A DNA stretch of 6,194 nt, taken from positions 1 through 6,194 of the forward strand of contig JBOGXF010000149.1 in NCBI GenBank assembly GCA_050694275.1. The letters are read 5' to 3'. Source of the stretch: JBOGXF01 sp050694275 (GTDB lineage: Bacteria > Actinomycetota > CADDZG01 > WHSQ01). Shown in pieces: positions 1 through 5,243 of this stretch (position 1 is the first letter of the stretch; each line of letters begins with the position of its first letter). Under the pieces are notes generated by a model that was not told the origin of the DNA, made no database searches, and was given only the letters and a program-made list of their open reading frames with translations. The position numbers were made by a program, and so were the translations under genes.

Positions 1-225
1 ATCTCGTTGGGCATGCCGCCGTACCTCCTGGGCTCGACTCTTTAGACAAGCCGAACCTTATGGAGTGCGGCGGTTTGCGCGTCGGCTATCCGACCCGCCT
101 ATCCCCGCTCAATCGCGGAGAACCGAAAAATGGGCTTTGCCAGCATCATCTGGCAAGGCTGAGACAGAAACATCCGTTCGCTGCTTCGTTTCGACCCGGG
201 GGTCTTGACACCCAGGATCTCCCCT
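1..225. other. Leader region before padR, no gene recognised
   Basis: No convincing gene is visible. Plus frame 1 opens at the window edge and stops at 43-45 after 14 codons (ISLGMPPYLLGSTL), which could be the tail of an upstream gene but is too short to identify. Frames 2 and 3 stay open longer but read as Arg/Pro-rich shadow sequence. The stretch holds a hairpin (134-159) and a small GC palindrome GACCC-GG-GGGTC at 193-204. A TTGACA hexamer at 205-210 has no acceptable -10 at 16-18 bp. Confidence 0.5.
126..159 (-). terminator. Candidate rho-independent terminator, leftward
   Basis: The arms TTGCCAG (137-143) and CTGGCAA (150-156) are perfect complements around a 6-nt loop. Two further pairs extend the stem to 134/159, with one A-C mismatch when read on the minus strand (136/157). 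On the minus strand the stem is followed by CCA and then TTTTT (130-126), the usual layout of an intrinsic terminator. Read on the plus strand the stem is a full 10 bp with one G-U wobble but has no T-run after it, so there it would only be a hairpin in the padR leader. It lies some 680 nt beyond the last minus-strand gene. It could end read-through from the thi/DUF72 operon or a separate antisense transcript. Confidence 0.5.
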
Positions 226-582
226 ATGCCTAGGTTCCTTAGTATGAGAGGTGAGCTCATCAAAGGGCATCTGGACCTGCTGCTCCTGGCGGTTGTGGAA
301 GCCCGGCCCGTTCACGGCTACGTGATCATCGAGGAGCTCCGACGCCGGAGTTCTGAGGCGATCGACCTCCCAGAGGGGACCGTTTATCCGGCACTTCACC
401 GCTTGGAGCGCGCGGGGTTCCTGAAAAGCGGCTGGGAAACGGTGGCCGGACGGCGGCGGCGGGTGTACGAGCTCACCCGGAAAGGACGGTCCGCATTGGA
501 AACCCAGCGACAGGAGTGGCAGGGCTTCGCGCAGGCCGTCGGAGCTGTGATTGGAGGGACGGCATGCTTGGCACCGTCGTAG
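226..582 (+). CDS. PadR family transcriptional regulator
   Basis: A 118-residue PadR-type repressor with a winged helix-turn-helix. The core begins at MRGELIKGHLDLLLLA (residues 7-22), followed by the HGY motif at about 30-32. The recognition-helix signature LPEGTVYPALHRLERAGFL comes next, then the basic wing RRRRVYELTRKG. PadR proteins are small dimeric repressors that often control a neighbouring membrane protein or transporter. Only the DNA-binding part and a short tail (EWQGFAQAVGAVIGG) are present, typical of the short PadR subfamily. The ATG at 226 is preferred because AGGA at 214-217 lies 8 nt upstream. ATG 244, at the start of the conserved core, is nearly as good, and a TTG at 205 is less likely. 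The 3' end overlaps the next gene by 19 nt, implying co-expression and coupling. No confident promoter is seen for it. Confidence 0.85.
   Translation: MPRFLSMRGELIKGHLDLLLLAVVEARPVHGYVIIEELRRRSSEAIDLPEGTVYPALHRLERAGFLKSGWETVAGRRRRVYELTRKGRSALETQRQEWQGFAQAVGAVIGGTACLAPS
553..558 (+). promoter_or_regulatory. Strong ribosome binding site inside padR
   Basis: GGAGGG ends 5 nt before the ATG at 564. It fixes the start of the small downstream protein inside the 3' end of padR and argues against an earlier in-frame GTG at 516. Confidence 0.7.
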
Positions 583-773
583 TCGCCAACGGTTCGACCT
601 GGTCGGACTACGAAGAAAGGTTACGGGCGAACCTGCCGTTCAACTGGTTTCTCAATCGCCGCATCATCGCCGAGATAAATGACCACATTGCGGAAGCGGC
701 GGCTCACTGGGTCGACGAAGGTTTAGCCCAACGCGAAGCCGAACAACGCGCGGTGCGCACGAACTATTTATAG
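564..773 (+). CDS. Short permease-prefix (HAAS-like) domain protein, probable remnant
   Basis: A 69-residue protein whose residues of about 12-64 match the soluble N-terminal module found next to PadR regulators (called permease prefix domain 1 or HAAS-like). The visible pattern is DYEERLRANLPFNW, then EINDHIAEAAAHWVDEGL, then QREAEQRAV. In full-length relatives this helical module ends in a motif like RAVERFGDP and is followed by transmembrane helices. Here it breaks off as RAVRTNYL and a TAG stop, with no membrane part. The frame starting at 752 stays open to 907 and encodes one hydrophobic patch (AWIVIMTM), so a frameshift is possible, but it soon runs into the convergent DUF72 gene. Base composition is visibly less GC-rich than the neighbours, suggesting relaxed selection or transfer. 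The family assignment comes from pattern recognition only. It could be a functional mini-partner of PadR, but a truncated gene is more likely. Confidence 0.6.
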   Translation: MLGTVVVANGSTWSDYEERLRANLPFNWFLNRRIIAEINDHIAEAAAHWVDEGLAQREAEQRAVRTNYL

Positions 774-795
774 GAAGATATCTTCGCAAAGTCAA
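767..795 (-). promoter_or_regulatory. Near-consensus sigma-70 promoter, leftward
   Basis: On the minus strand, TTGACT (795-790) and TATAAA (772-767) are separated by exactly 17 bp. Each hexamer matches the housekeeping consensus at five of six positions. Transcription would start near 760 and run left, antisense to the small HAAS-like gene and padR. The spacer contains the perfect palindrome GAAGATATCTTC (774-785), a good position for a repressor or spacer-binding activator. No minus-strand gene recognisable as protein-coding lies downstream, so the product would be a non-coding antisense RNA or the promoter is a relic. Confidence 0.55.
774..785. repeat. 12-bp perfect palindrome in promoter spacer
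   Basis: GAAGATATCTTC is self-complementary over all 12 bases. It begins one base after the stop codon of the HAAS-like gene and sits between the -35 and -10 boxes of the leftward promoter. With no loop it is a poor RNA hairpin and a better candidate for a dimeric DNA-binding site. Confidence 0.6.
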
Positions 796-814
796 GACTG
801 ATCCTTCAGCTTGG

Positions 815-831
815 ATAGTCATCATGACTAT
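815..831. repeat. 17-bp perfect inverted repeat, operator-like
   Basis: ATAGTCAT-C-ATGACTAT has 8-bp perfect arms around one central base. It lies 20 bp upstream of the -35 box of the leftward promoter and 11 bp beyond the stop of the first DUF72 gene. No T-run follows on either strand, so it does not look like an intrinsic terminator. The symmetry suits a dimeric regulator, possibly the nearby PadR protein, though that link is a guess. A further small palindrome, AGCGC-T-GCGCT, follows at 833-843. Confidence 0.55.
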
Positions 832-841
832 GAGCGCTGCG

Positions 842-1756
842 CTAGCTCGATTCAGACGGTCTCGGAAGGGCGACATCCGCATTTGCGCTGGTCAGGAGGT
901 TCGCTAGCTCTTTGGCGTTCTGCTGCGCATAACTGGAGTAGCAGTTGTTCATGAGGACGTGGGTGGTCTTCGCCTCGCCGGCGAGCTTCTCGACCCGGGG
1001 GGCCCACTCCTTCAGCTCTTTCGACGAGTAGAGGTACTTGAAGCGGCGCTGGACAGAGCCGCTCTCCCACTCCTCGTCGTTGTGCCCGTGGAAGCGGATC
1101 ACCGCGAGGTCGGCCGTCGCGGCGACCACCGGGAGGATCGAGGACTTGAATCCCTGGGGCATGTCCACACAGACGTAAGGGATCCCGTGCCCGGCGAGGA
1201 AATCGAGCGTCTCCTCCTGGTTGTCGGGGGTCATCCAGCTCTTGCTCCGGAACTCGACGCAGATCGGTAGCGGAGCCGCGCGCTGCGCGCACTCGAGCAC
1301 GTATTCCTTGTTGCGGCGCGATATCGGAAACCAGTGAGGGAACTGAAAGAGCAGCGCGCCGAGCTTGCCCGAGTCGGTGAGGGGGCCGAGCACGGAGAGA
1401 AACCGCTCCCAGACCGCATCCACGGTCTTGGGATGAAGGTCGTCGAGATAGATGTTCTTCTTGTCATCCGGGAACTTGAGGTCCTTGTACATCGCGTTCG
1501 GCTTGGTCGGGTGCTGGGTCAGCAACGAGAACGCCTTGATGTTGAAGGTGAAGTCGGCTGGAGTGCGCTCCGCCCACGCCTGTGAGTTCTTCTCGGTCGG
1601 CGGAAAGTAATACGTAGAGTCGACCTCGACGAGGGGAAACTGCGACGCGTAGTAGCGGAGCCGTTCCTCGGCGCTGCCGGCCCCCCTCGGGTACCACCCC
1701 GATTGGATGAGGCTCTTGTCGGTCCACGACGCGGTTCCGATGAGAATCTCGCCCAT
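842..1756 (-). CDS. DUF72 family protein (YecE-like), first of two
   Basis: A 304-residue member of the DUF72 (YecE-like) family, which has a TIM-barrel-like fold and no settled biochemical function. The signatures are clear in order: IGTASW (6-11), VEVDSTYY (43-50), FNIKAF (71-76), LLFQFP (135-140), CVEFRSKSW (166-174), VCVDMPQG (195-202), IRFHGHN (220-226) and NNCYSSYAQQNA (270-281). The acidic, histidine and aromatic residues in these strand ends are conserved across the family and probably line a pocket. The length is normal. The ATG at 1756 shares its A with the TGA of the upstream DUF72 gene (TGATG), so translation is probably by reinitiation, and no strong Shine-Dalgarno is visible. 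The frame stays open upstream to 2104, but that part overlaps the second DUF72 gene and is Arg-rich shadow sequence. It is the last gene of the minus-strand operon. Confidence 0.9.
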   Translation of the reverse strand: MGEILIGTASWTDKSLIQSGWYPRGAGSAEERLRYYASQFPLVEVDSTYYFPPTEKNSQAWAERTPADFTFNIKAFSLLTQHPTKPNAMYKDLKFPDDKKNIYLDDLHPKTVDAVWERFLSVLGPLTDSGKLGALLFQFPHWFPISRRNKEYVLECAQRAAPLPICVEFRSKSWMTPDNQEETLDFLAGHGIPYVCVDMPQGFKSSILPVVAATADLAVIRFHGHNDEEWESGSVQRRFKYLYSSKELKEWAPRVEKLAGEAKTTHVLMNNCYSSYAQQNAKELANLLTSANADVALPRPSESS

Positions 1757-2529
1757 CAGCCCGCCCGCACCGTTTCGCGCGGTGCTCTCGTCGGTGTCAG
1801 GCCGGCCCGATCGAGGGCACCGCGAAAGACCCGTACGTCGCGCAGTGCGCATCCGAGAGTGTCGTTGTTGAAGAACACGAACACGTCGTTCCCCGGCTCC
1901 CAGAGGTCGCCGATCCGCTCCGCCCAGCTCTCGAGCGACGCCCGTCCGTAGCACGGGTGCGGCGACCCGGCCCCCTCGTGGAGCCGCACGTAGCCCCAGT
2001 CGGCGGTGCGCCACATGGGCGAAACCGGGCGCGATCGACGATCCGCGAGACACAGCGCGACGCCACGCTCTTCGAGCAGGACGCGTACCTCGTCCACGAA
2101 CCACGACTCGTGCCGGAACTCCACGGCGACGCGTTCGCGCCCCCGGAAACGCTTGAGGGCGCGCTCGAGCAGCGCGAGATCAGCCCTCAGGTTGGGCGGG
2201 AGCTGGAGCAGAATCGGGCCGAGCTTATCCCTCAGCCCGCGCGCGTGATCGAGGAATCTCTTGACGGGTTCGGCGGGATCCTTGAGCCGCTTGATATGGG
2301 TCAGGTAGCGACTCATCTTTACCGCCCAGAGAAAGTCGTCGGGAGTGCGTCGGGCCCAGTCCTCAAACGTCTTTCTTTCCGGTAGGCGATAAAACGCGTT
2401 GTTGGACTCGACGCAGCGGAACCTCTCGGCATAGAACTCGAGCCAGCTCTTCTGGGGAACCCCCTTCGGGTAGAAGCGTTCCCTCCAGTCCCCGTACTGC
2501 CACCCGGAAGTCCCGAGATAGACGGTCAT
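1756..2529 (-). CDS. DUF72 family protein, second and divergent paralog
   Basis: A 257-residue DUF72 protein of a different subfamily from its downstream neighbour. Signatures are GTSGWQYGDW (6-15), FYPKG (19-23), VESNNAFYRLP (40-50), AVKMSRYLTHIKRLKDP (69-85), LGPILLQLPPN (103-113), AVEFRHESW (135-143), WGYVRLHEG (178-186), SLESWAERI (198-206) and VFVFFNND (216-223). These are the usual landmarks of the shorter subfamily. Function is unknown for the family. The two paralogs share only the general scaffold (GT-S-W, EFR-SW, R-H, NN), so they are not a recent duplication. The gene starts 12 nt after the thiG stop and ends in a 1-nt overlap with the next gene. The ATG at 2529 matches the family N-terminus (TVYLGTSGW), though the ribosome binding site is weak. 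Confidence 0.9.
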   Translation of the reverse strand: MTVYLGTSGWQYGDWRERFYPKGVPQKSWLEFYAERFRCVESNNAFYRLPERKTFEDWARRTPDDFLWAVKMSRYLTHIKRLKDPAEPVKRFLDHARGLRDKLGPILLQLPPNLRADLALLERALKRFRGRERVAVEFRHESWFVDEVRVLLEERGVALCLADRRSRPVSPMWRTADWGYVRLHEGAGSPHPCYGRASLESWAERIGDLWEPGNDVFVFFNNDTLGCALRDVRVFRGALDRAGLTPTRAPRETVRAG

Positions 2530-2541
2530 GCCGCGGCATTC

Positions 2542-3333
2542 TCAGCTTTTTTCGGGAGAAGGCGGTGGCTCGACGATCCCTTCGAAGGTCGTCGACGCCT
2601 CCGCATACAGGCGTCTGGGGATGCGGCCCGCCTTGTACGCGAGGCGGCCGGCGATCACCGCGTGACGCATGGCCTCGGCCATGACCTCGGGCTCCTGGGC
2701 GCGAGTCACCGAGGCCGCCAGCAGCACGCCGTCGCAGCCCAGCTCCATGGCGATGGCCGCGTCCGACGCGGTGCCGACCCCCGCGTCGAGGATGATGGGG
2801 ACCGACGCGCGCTCGGTGATGATCCGGATGTTGTAAGGGTTGCGGATACCCATGCCGCTTCCGATAGGTGAGCCGAGCGGCATGACCGCGACGCAACCGA
2901 CCTCCTCGAGCCTGCGGGCGAGGATCGGATCGTCGTTCGTGTAGGCGAGCACGTCGAAGCCGTCGTCGACGAGCGTCTCCGCGGCGTCGAGCAGCTCGAC
3001 GGGATCAGGCAGCAGGGTCCGGTCGTCGCCGATCACCTCGAGCTTGATCCAGCTCGTCTCGAACGCATCGCGTGCGAGTCGAGCCGTGAGGACGGCGTCG
3101 TGTGCCGTTAAGCATCCCGCGGTGTTCGGAAGAACCCGGGCGCCGGCGCGCTCGATGACGTCGACGATCGAGCCCTGGGCCTGCGGGCTAACCCGACGCA
3201 GGGCGACGGTCGCGATCTCGGCCTCCGAGGCCACAAGAGCGCGCTCGAGCGCCTCGAGGCTGCTCGCTCCCCCGGTCCCGATGATCAGCCGGGAGGACAG
3301 TTTCTCACCGGCGATGACTAGCGGATCTTCCAT
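2542..3333 (-). CDS. thiG: Thiazole synthase ThiG
   Basis: A 263-residue thiazole synthase, full length for the family. This cytoplasmic TIM-barrel enzyme condenses 1-deoxy-D-xylulose 5-phosphate, dehydroglycine from ThiO and sulfur from ThiS thiocarboxylate into the thiazole phosphate of thiamine. Visible landmarks are LIIGTGGASSLE (16-27), PNTAGCLTA (69-77), WIKLEVIGDD (95-104) with the imine-forming lysine at 97, YTNDDP (131-136), MPLGSPIGSGMGIRNPYNI (151-169), DAGVGTASDAAIAMELGCDG (183-202) and AGRIPRR (235-241). The VLLAASVTRAQEP stretch resembles actinobacterial ThiG rather than the proteobacterial VLLNTA form. A Shine-Dalgarno AAGGA (3345-3341) lies 7 nt before the ATG and overlaps the thiS stop. 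The C-terminus (PPPSPEKS) ends 12 nt before the DUF72 gene. Confidence 0.97.
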   Translation of the reverse strand: MEDPLVIAGEKLSSRLIIGTGGASSLEALERALVASEAEIATVALRRVSPQAQGSIVDVIERAGARVLPNTAGCLTAHDAVLTARLARDAFETSWIKLEVIGDDRTLLPDPVELLDAAETLVDDGFDVLAYTNDDPILARRLEEVGCVAVMPLGSPIGSGMGIRNPYNIRIITERASVPIILDAGVGTASDAAIAMELGCDGVLLAASVTRAQEPEVMAEAMRHAVIAGRLAYKAGRIPRRLYAEASTTFEGIVEPPPSPEKS

Positions 3334-3340
3334 CGGCTAA

Positions 3341-3345
3341 TCCTT
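3341..3345 (-). promoter_or_regulatory. thiG ribosome binding site over the thiS stop
   Basis: AAGGA with a 7-nt spacer to the thiG ATG uses the last two bases of the thiS TAA stop. The GGA-GGG codons for the essential terminal glycines of ThiS lie just before it and add to the purine-rich pairing site. Confidence 0.65.
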
Positions 3346-3550
3346 ACCCTCCCTGCACTGCGACGACTATCTCGACGCTGTCTCCCTCGGACAGTTCCGT
3401 AACGTTCCACTTCGAGCGTGCCACGAGATCGCCGTTGACTGCGACGGCGGTGCCCCGCCCCGCGGGATCCCGGCCGGTCGAGGCGACGACCTCGGCGACG
3501 CTGACGTTCGGCTCTGTCTCCCTGCTCTCGCCGTTGACCACTATCCTCAC
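3344..3550 (-). CDS. thiS: Sulfur carrier protein ThiS
   Basis: A 68-residue ubiquitin-like sulfur carrier of normal length. The C-terminal Gly-Gly (67-68) is the site that is adenylated and converted to a thiocarboxylate before sulfur is passed to ThiG. Family landmarks are VNG (5-7), the AVAVNGDLVARSKW strand-turn region (35-48), LSEGDSVEIV (53-62) and the tail VAVQGG. It starts with GTG at 3550 inside a GTGA overlap with the thiO stop (4 nt). GGAGG at 3562-3558 sits 7 nt upstream within thiO. The activating enzyme ThiF (or MoeB) is not in the window and must be encoded elsewhere. Confidence 0.95.
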   Translation of the reverse strand: MRIVVNGESRETEPNVSVAEVVASTGRDPAGRGTAVAVNGDLVARSKWNVTELSEGDSVEIVVAVQGG

Positions 3551-4710
3551 GGCGCGGCCTCCGCGATGCGTGCGAAACGGCGGGGGCCGAAGGGCGCGGC
3601 GATCTCGAGTGGCTCGCCTTCGGTGAGAGTGTGAGCGATGGCATCGGCGGTCACCGGCGTCAGCAGGACTCCGTTGCGGTAGTGGCCGGTCGCGGCGAGA
3701 AGGCCCCCGACGTCCGTCTCGCCGATCAGCGGGGCGTTATCCGGGGATCCGGGACGGAGGCCGGCGACGACCTCCGTCAGCTCTAGCTCGATAACCCCCG
3801 GCATCAGCTCGTATGCGTCGCGCAGGAGCGAGTACGCCGCTCCCGCCGTCGTGCTCACATCGAAACCCTTTTCCTCGACGGTCGCGCCGACGACGACGCG
3901 GCCGTCGAGACGGGGTACCAGGTAGACGTCGACCCCCCTGACGTTGTGCGTTGCGATGGGATGCTCCTCCGTTCCTTTGAGATGCAGGAGCTGACCCTTG
4001 ACCGGGCGCACCGGCAGGGCCCCCGCGGGGACCCCGCCCAGAGAACCCGACCAACAGCCCGCGGTCACGACGACGTGCTCACAGGCGATCTCATTCCCGT
4101 CGGCCAAGGCGACTCCGCGCACGCGATCCTTCTGAACCCTCACCGACGAAACCTTCCCTTCGTGCACGACCGCACCCGAGCGCCGGCAGGCCTCGCCCAG
4201 CGCTTCCAGCAGGGCCCGATTATCGATCTGGTGATCGCCGGGAACGAAGATCCCGCCGCGCACCCGAGGAGAAAGGGAAGGCTCGAGCGCGCGACAGTCC
4301 CTGCTCTTCAGACGCTCCGCCTTAAGCGCGAGCTTCTGCTGATAGGCATGGAGCTCCTCGAGAGCCGCGTTGTCGTCCTGGTCGCGCGCCGCGACGATCG
4401 TCCCGCTTTGACGGTAGCCCACATCCATGCCGGTGAGCTCCTCGAGTTCGCCCACGAACGCCGGATAGCGCCGGCTCGACTCAAGCCCGAGCTCCAGCAG
4501 GCTTTCCTCTCCGTAGTGGACTTCGGTCACCGGCGCCAGCATCCCGGCGGCGGCCCACGATGCGGCACGCCTGACGTCATCGGACACGAGAGTGACCGCG
4601 AGACCGGCAGACGCACAGCGCCACGCGACCGCGCGCCCGATCACGCCTCCGCCGACGATGACGACGTCGCGGGCGCTCGGAAGTGACTGGGGATCTTCTA
4701 CCTGTGCCAG
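3547..4710 (-). CDS. thiO: Glycine oxidase ThiO with non-canonical start
   Basis: An FAD-dependent amine oxidase that oxidises glycine to dehydroglycine for ThiG. The order thiO-thiS-thiG makes the assignment firm. Counting from a CTG at 4710 (387 residues), the FAD-binding strand DVVIVGGGVIG is at 15-25. AAAGMLAP, the HQIDNRALL segment, an AGCWS segment, GLRPGSPDNAPLIG (317-330; its Arg is expected to hold the substrate carboxylate) and GHYRNGVLL (342-350) follow. The first canonical start codon in frame is the GTG at 4644, which lies inside the GGGVIG loop and would delete the first strand and the GxGxxG glycines. An in-frame TGA sits at 4719-4717. No ATG, GTG or TTG occurs in any minus frame between 4645 and 4754. 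The left-out strand is perfectly conserved, so translation probably starts upstream, with CTG 4710 the best candidate and no Shine-Dalgarno. A sequencing error or frameshift is also possible. The 3' end overlaps thiS by 4 nt. Confidence 0.9.
   Translation of the reverse strand: MAQVEDPQSLPSARDVVIVGGGVIGRAVAWRCASAGLAVTLVSDDVRRAASWAAAGMLAPVTEVHYGEESLLELGLESSRRYPAFVGELEELTGMDVGYRQSGTIVAARDQDDNAALEELHAYQQKLALKAERLKSRDCRALEPSLSPRVRGGIFVPGDHQIDNRALLEALGEACRRSGAVVHEGKVSSVRVQKDRVRGVALADGNEIACEHVVVTAGCWSGSLGGVPAGALPVRPVKGQLLHLKGTEEHPIATHNVRGVDVYLVPRLDGRVVVGATVEEKGFDVSTTAGAAYSLLRDAYELMPGVIELELTEVVAGLRPGSPDNAPLIGETDVGGLLAATGHYRNGVLLTPVTADAIAHTLTEGEPLEIAAPFGPRRFARIAEAAP
3558..3562 (-). promoter_or_regulatory. 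thiS ribosome binding site within thiO
   Basis: GGAGG with a 7-nt spacer to the GTG at 3550. It supports the GTG start of thiS and translational coupling with thiO. Confidence 0.65.
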
Positions 4711-4718
4711 AAGAAATC

Positions 4719-4724
4719 AGTATA
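4719..4724 (-). promoter_or_regulatory. Possible -10 element before thiO
   Basis: TATACT on the minus strand differs from the TATAAT consensus at one position and ends 8 nt before the CTG at 4710. No recognisable -35 lies 16-18 bp upstream (the region reads CCGGTA). If real, it would give thiO its own, almost leaderless transcript, apart from the RsbW-like gene upstream. Confidence 0.25.
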
Positions 4725-4754
4725 GGTGCGCGTCGCCTTACTACCGGCCTATCC

Positions 4755-5198
4755 CTACCGCGATGACTCCCTGCGGAGAAGCGAACGGTCGGTGAGATCC
4801 AAGTTTTTCGACAGATGCACTACCGTCCCGTCGACATCCGGTTTCGACATTAATTTGAGATCGTCCACGAGCACCTTCATGAGGTGCAACCCCCGCCCGT
4901 TCTCGGCCGCGGCAAAGGGAATTTCGTAGTGGGCCGAGCCGTAATCGAAACCCGCACCCGTATCCGCGACGCTGATCTCGCATCTCGAATCGCCGATATC
5001 GACGTCGACCTGGTACTCGCCGTCTCTGCCATTCGCGTGCTTCAGCACGTTCGTGCATGCCTCCGTGAGCGCAAGGGCAATATCGTCGATGCAACCTTCG
5101 CTTACGCCGAGATCCCTGAGCGCGCCGCGGCAGACCCGGCGGGCGATCGGCACGCTCGCTTCGTCTCGAGGAAGACAGAGGCTGAAACGGAGATCCAT
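4755..5198 (-). CDS. RsbW-like anti-sigma factor / serine kinase, ATP-binding
   Basis: A 147-residue single-domain protein of the GHKL ATPase type (HATPase_c_2, RsbW/SpoIIAB group). Such proteins bind a sigma factor or phosphorylate a STAS-domain anti-sigma antagonist in partner switching. The N-box is LTEACTNVLKHA (44-55) with Glu46 and Asn50. The G1 box is DTGAGFD (79-85). The G2 region is NGRGLHLMKVLVDDL (100-114). These give an intact ATP site. No transmembrane segment, sensor, sigma factor or STAS gene is present here, so its partner is encoded elsewhere. It lies 45 nt after the threonine aldolase stop and about 44 nt before thiO, so it is an odd guest among metabolic genes. The ATG at 5198 fits the family N-terminus but has no clear Shine-Dalgarno. 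The leader instead contains a SigB/SigF-like element. The specific target cannot be named. Confidence 0.85.
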   Translation of the reverse strand: MDLRFSLCLPRDEASVPIARRVCRGALRDLGVSEGCIDDIALALTEACTNVLKHANGRDGEYQVDVDIGDSRCEISVADTGAGFDYGSAHYEIPFAAAENGRGLHLMKVLVDDLKLMSKPDVDGTVVHLSKNLDLTDRSLLRRESSR

Positions 5199-5207
5199 AT
5201 ATAGGGG

Positions 5208-5232
5208 TTTCCCGGAACGGGAGGGACAAAAC
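5208..5232 (-). promoter_or_regulatory. Possible SigB/SigF-class promoter before the RsbW-like gene
   Basis: On the minus strand GTTT (5232-5229), a 15-nt spacer and GGGAAA (5213-5208) resemble the GTTT-N(13-16)-GGGWAW pattern of general-stress (SigB/SigF-class) promoters. The consensus -10 is GGGTAT, so the match is imperfect. GGGAAA ends 9 nt before the ATG at 5198, so the transcript would have almost no leader, which agrees with the missing Shine-Dalgarno. GGG-AAA-CCC is also a short palindrome, so the motif may be chance. Confidence 0.3.
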
Positions 5233-5243
5233 GGGCCTCGGGG

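Noticed and set aside
157..225. GGCTGAGA near 158-164, as in the TPP riboswitch (thi-box)
   Set aside because: The matching ACCTGA and GG-TAATGCC-like core of the THI element is absent after it, and the downstream gene is padR, not a thiamine gene. No such core was seen upstream of thiO either.
205..245. TTGACA at 205-210 as a -35 box for padR
   Set aside because: The hexamer 17 bp downstream is GCCTAG, and better-looking -10 candidates (TAGGTT, TAGTAT) are 20 and 29 bp away and fall inside the gene.
1757..2104. N-terminal extension of the first DUF72 protein to 420 residues
   Set aside because: The extra part is Arg/Gly-rich shadow sequence fully inside the other DUF72 gene, while MGEILIGTASW at 1756 is the normal family start.
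3946..4686. 246-residue open frame on the plus strand
   Set aside because: It lies opposite thiO, has Arg/Pro/His-rich composition and no recognisable domain. Long antisense frames are common in GC-rich codon usage.
5204..5220. GGG-AAA-CCC and CCCG-TTC-CGGG hairpins as a terminator between the aldolase and RsbW-like gene
   Set aside because: Stems are only 3-4 bp and no T-run follows on the minus strand.
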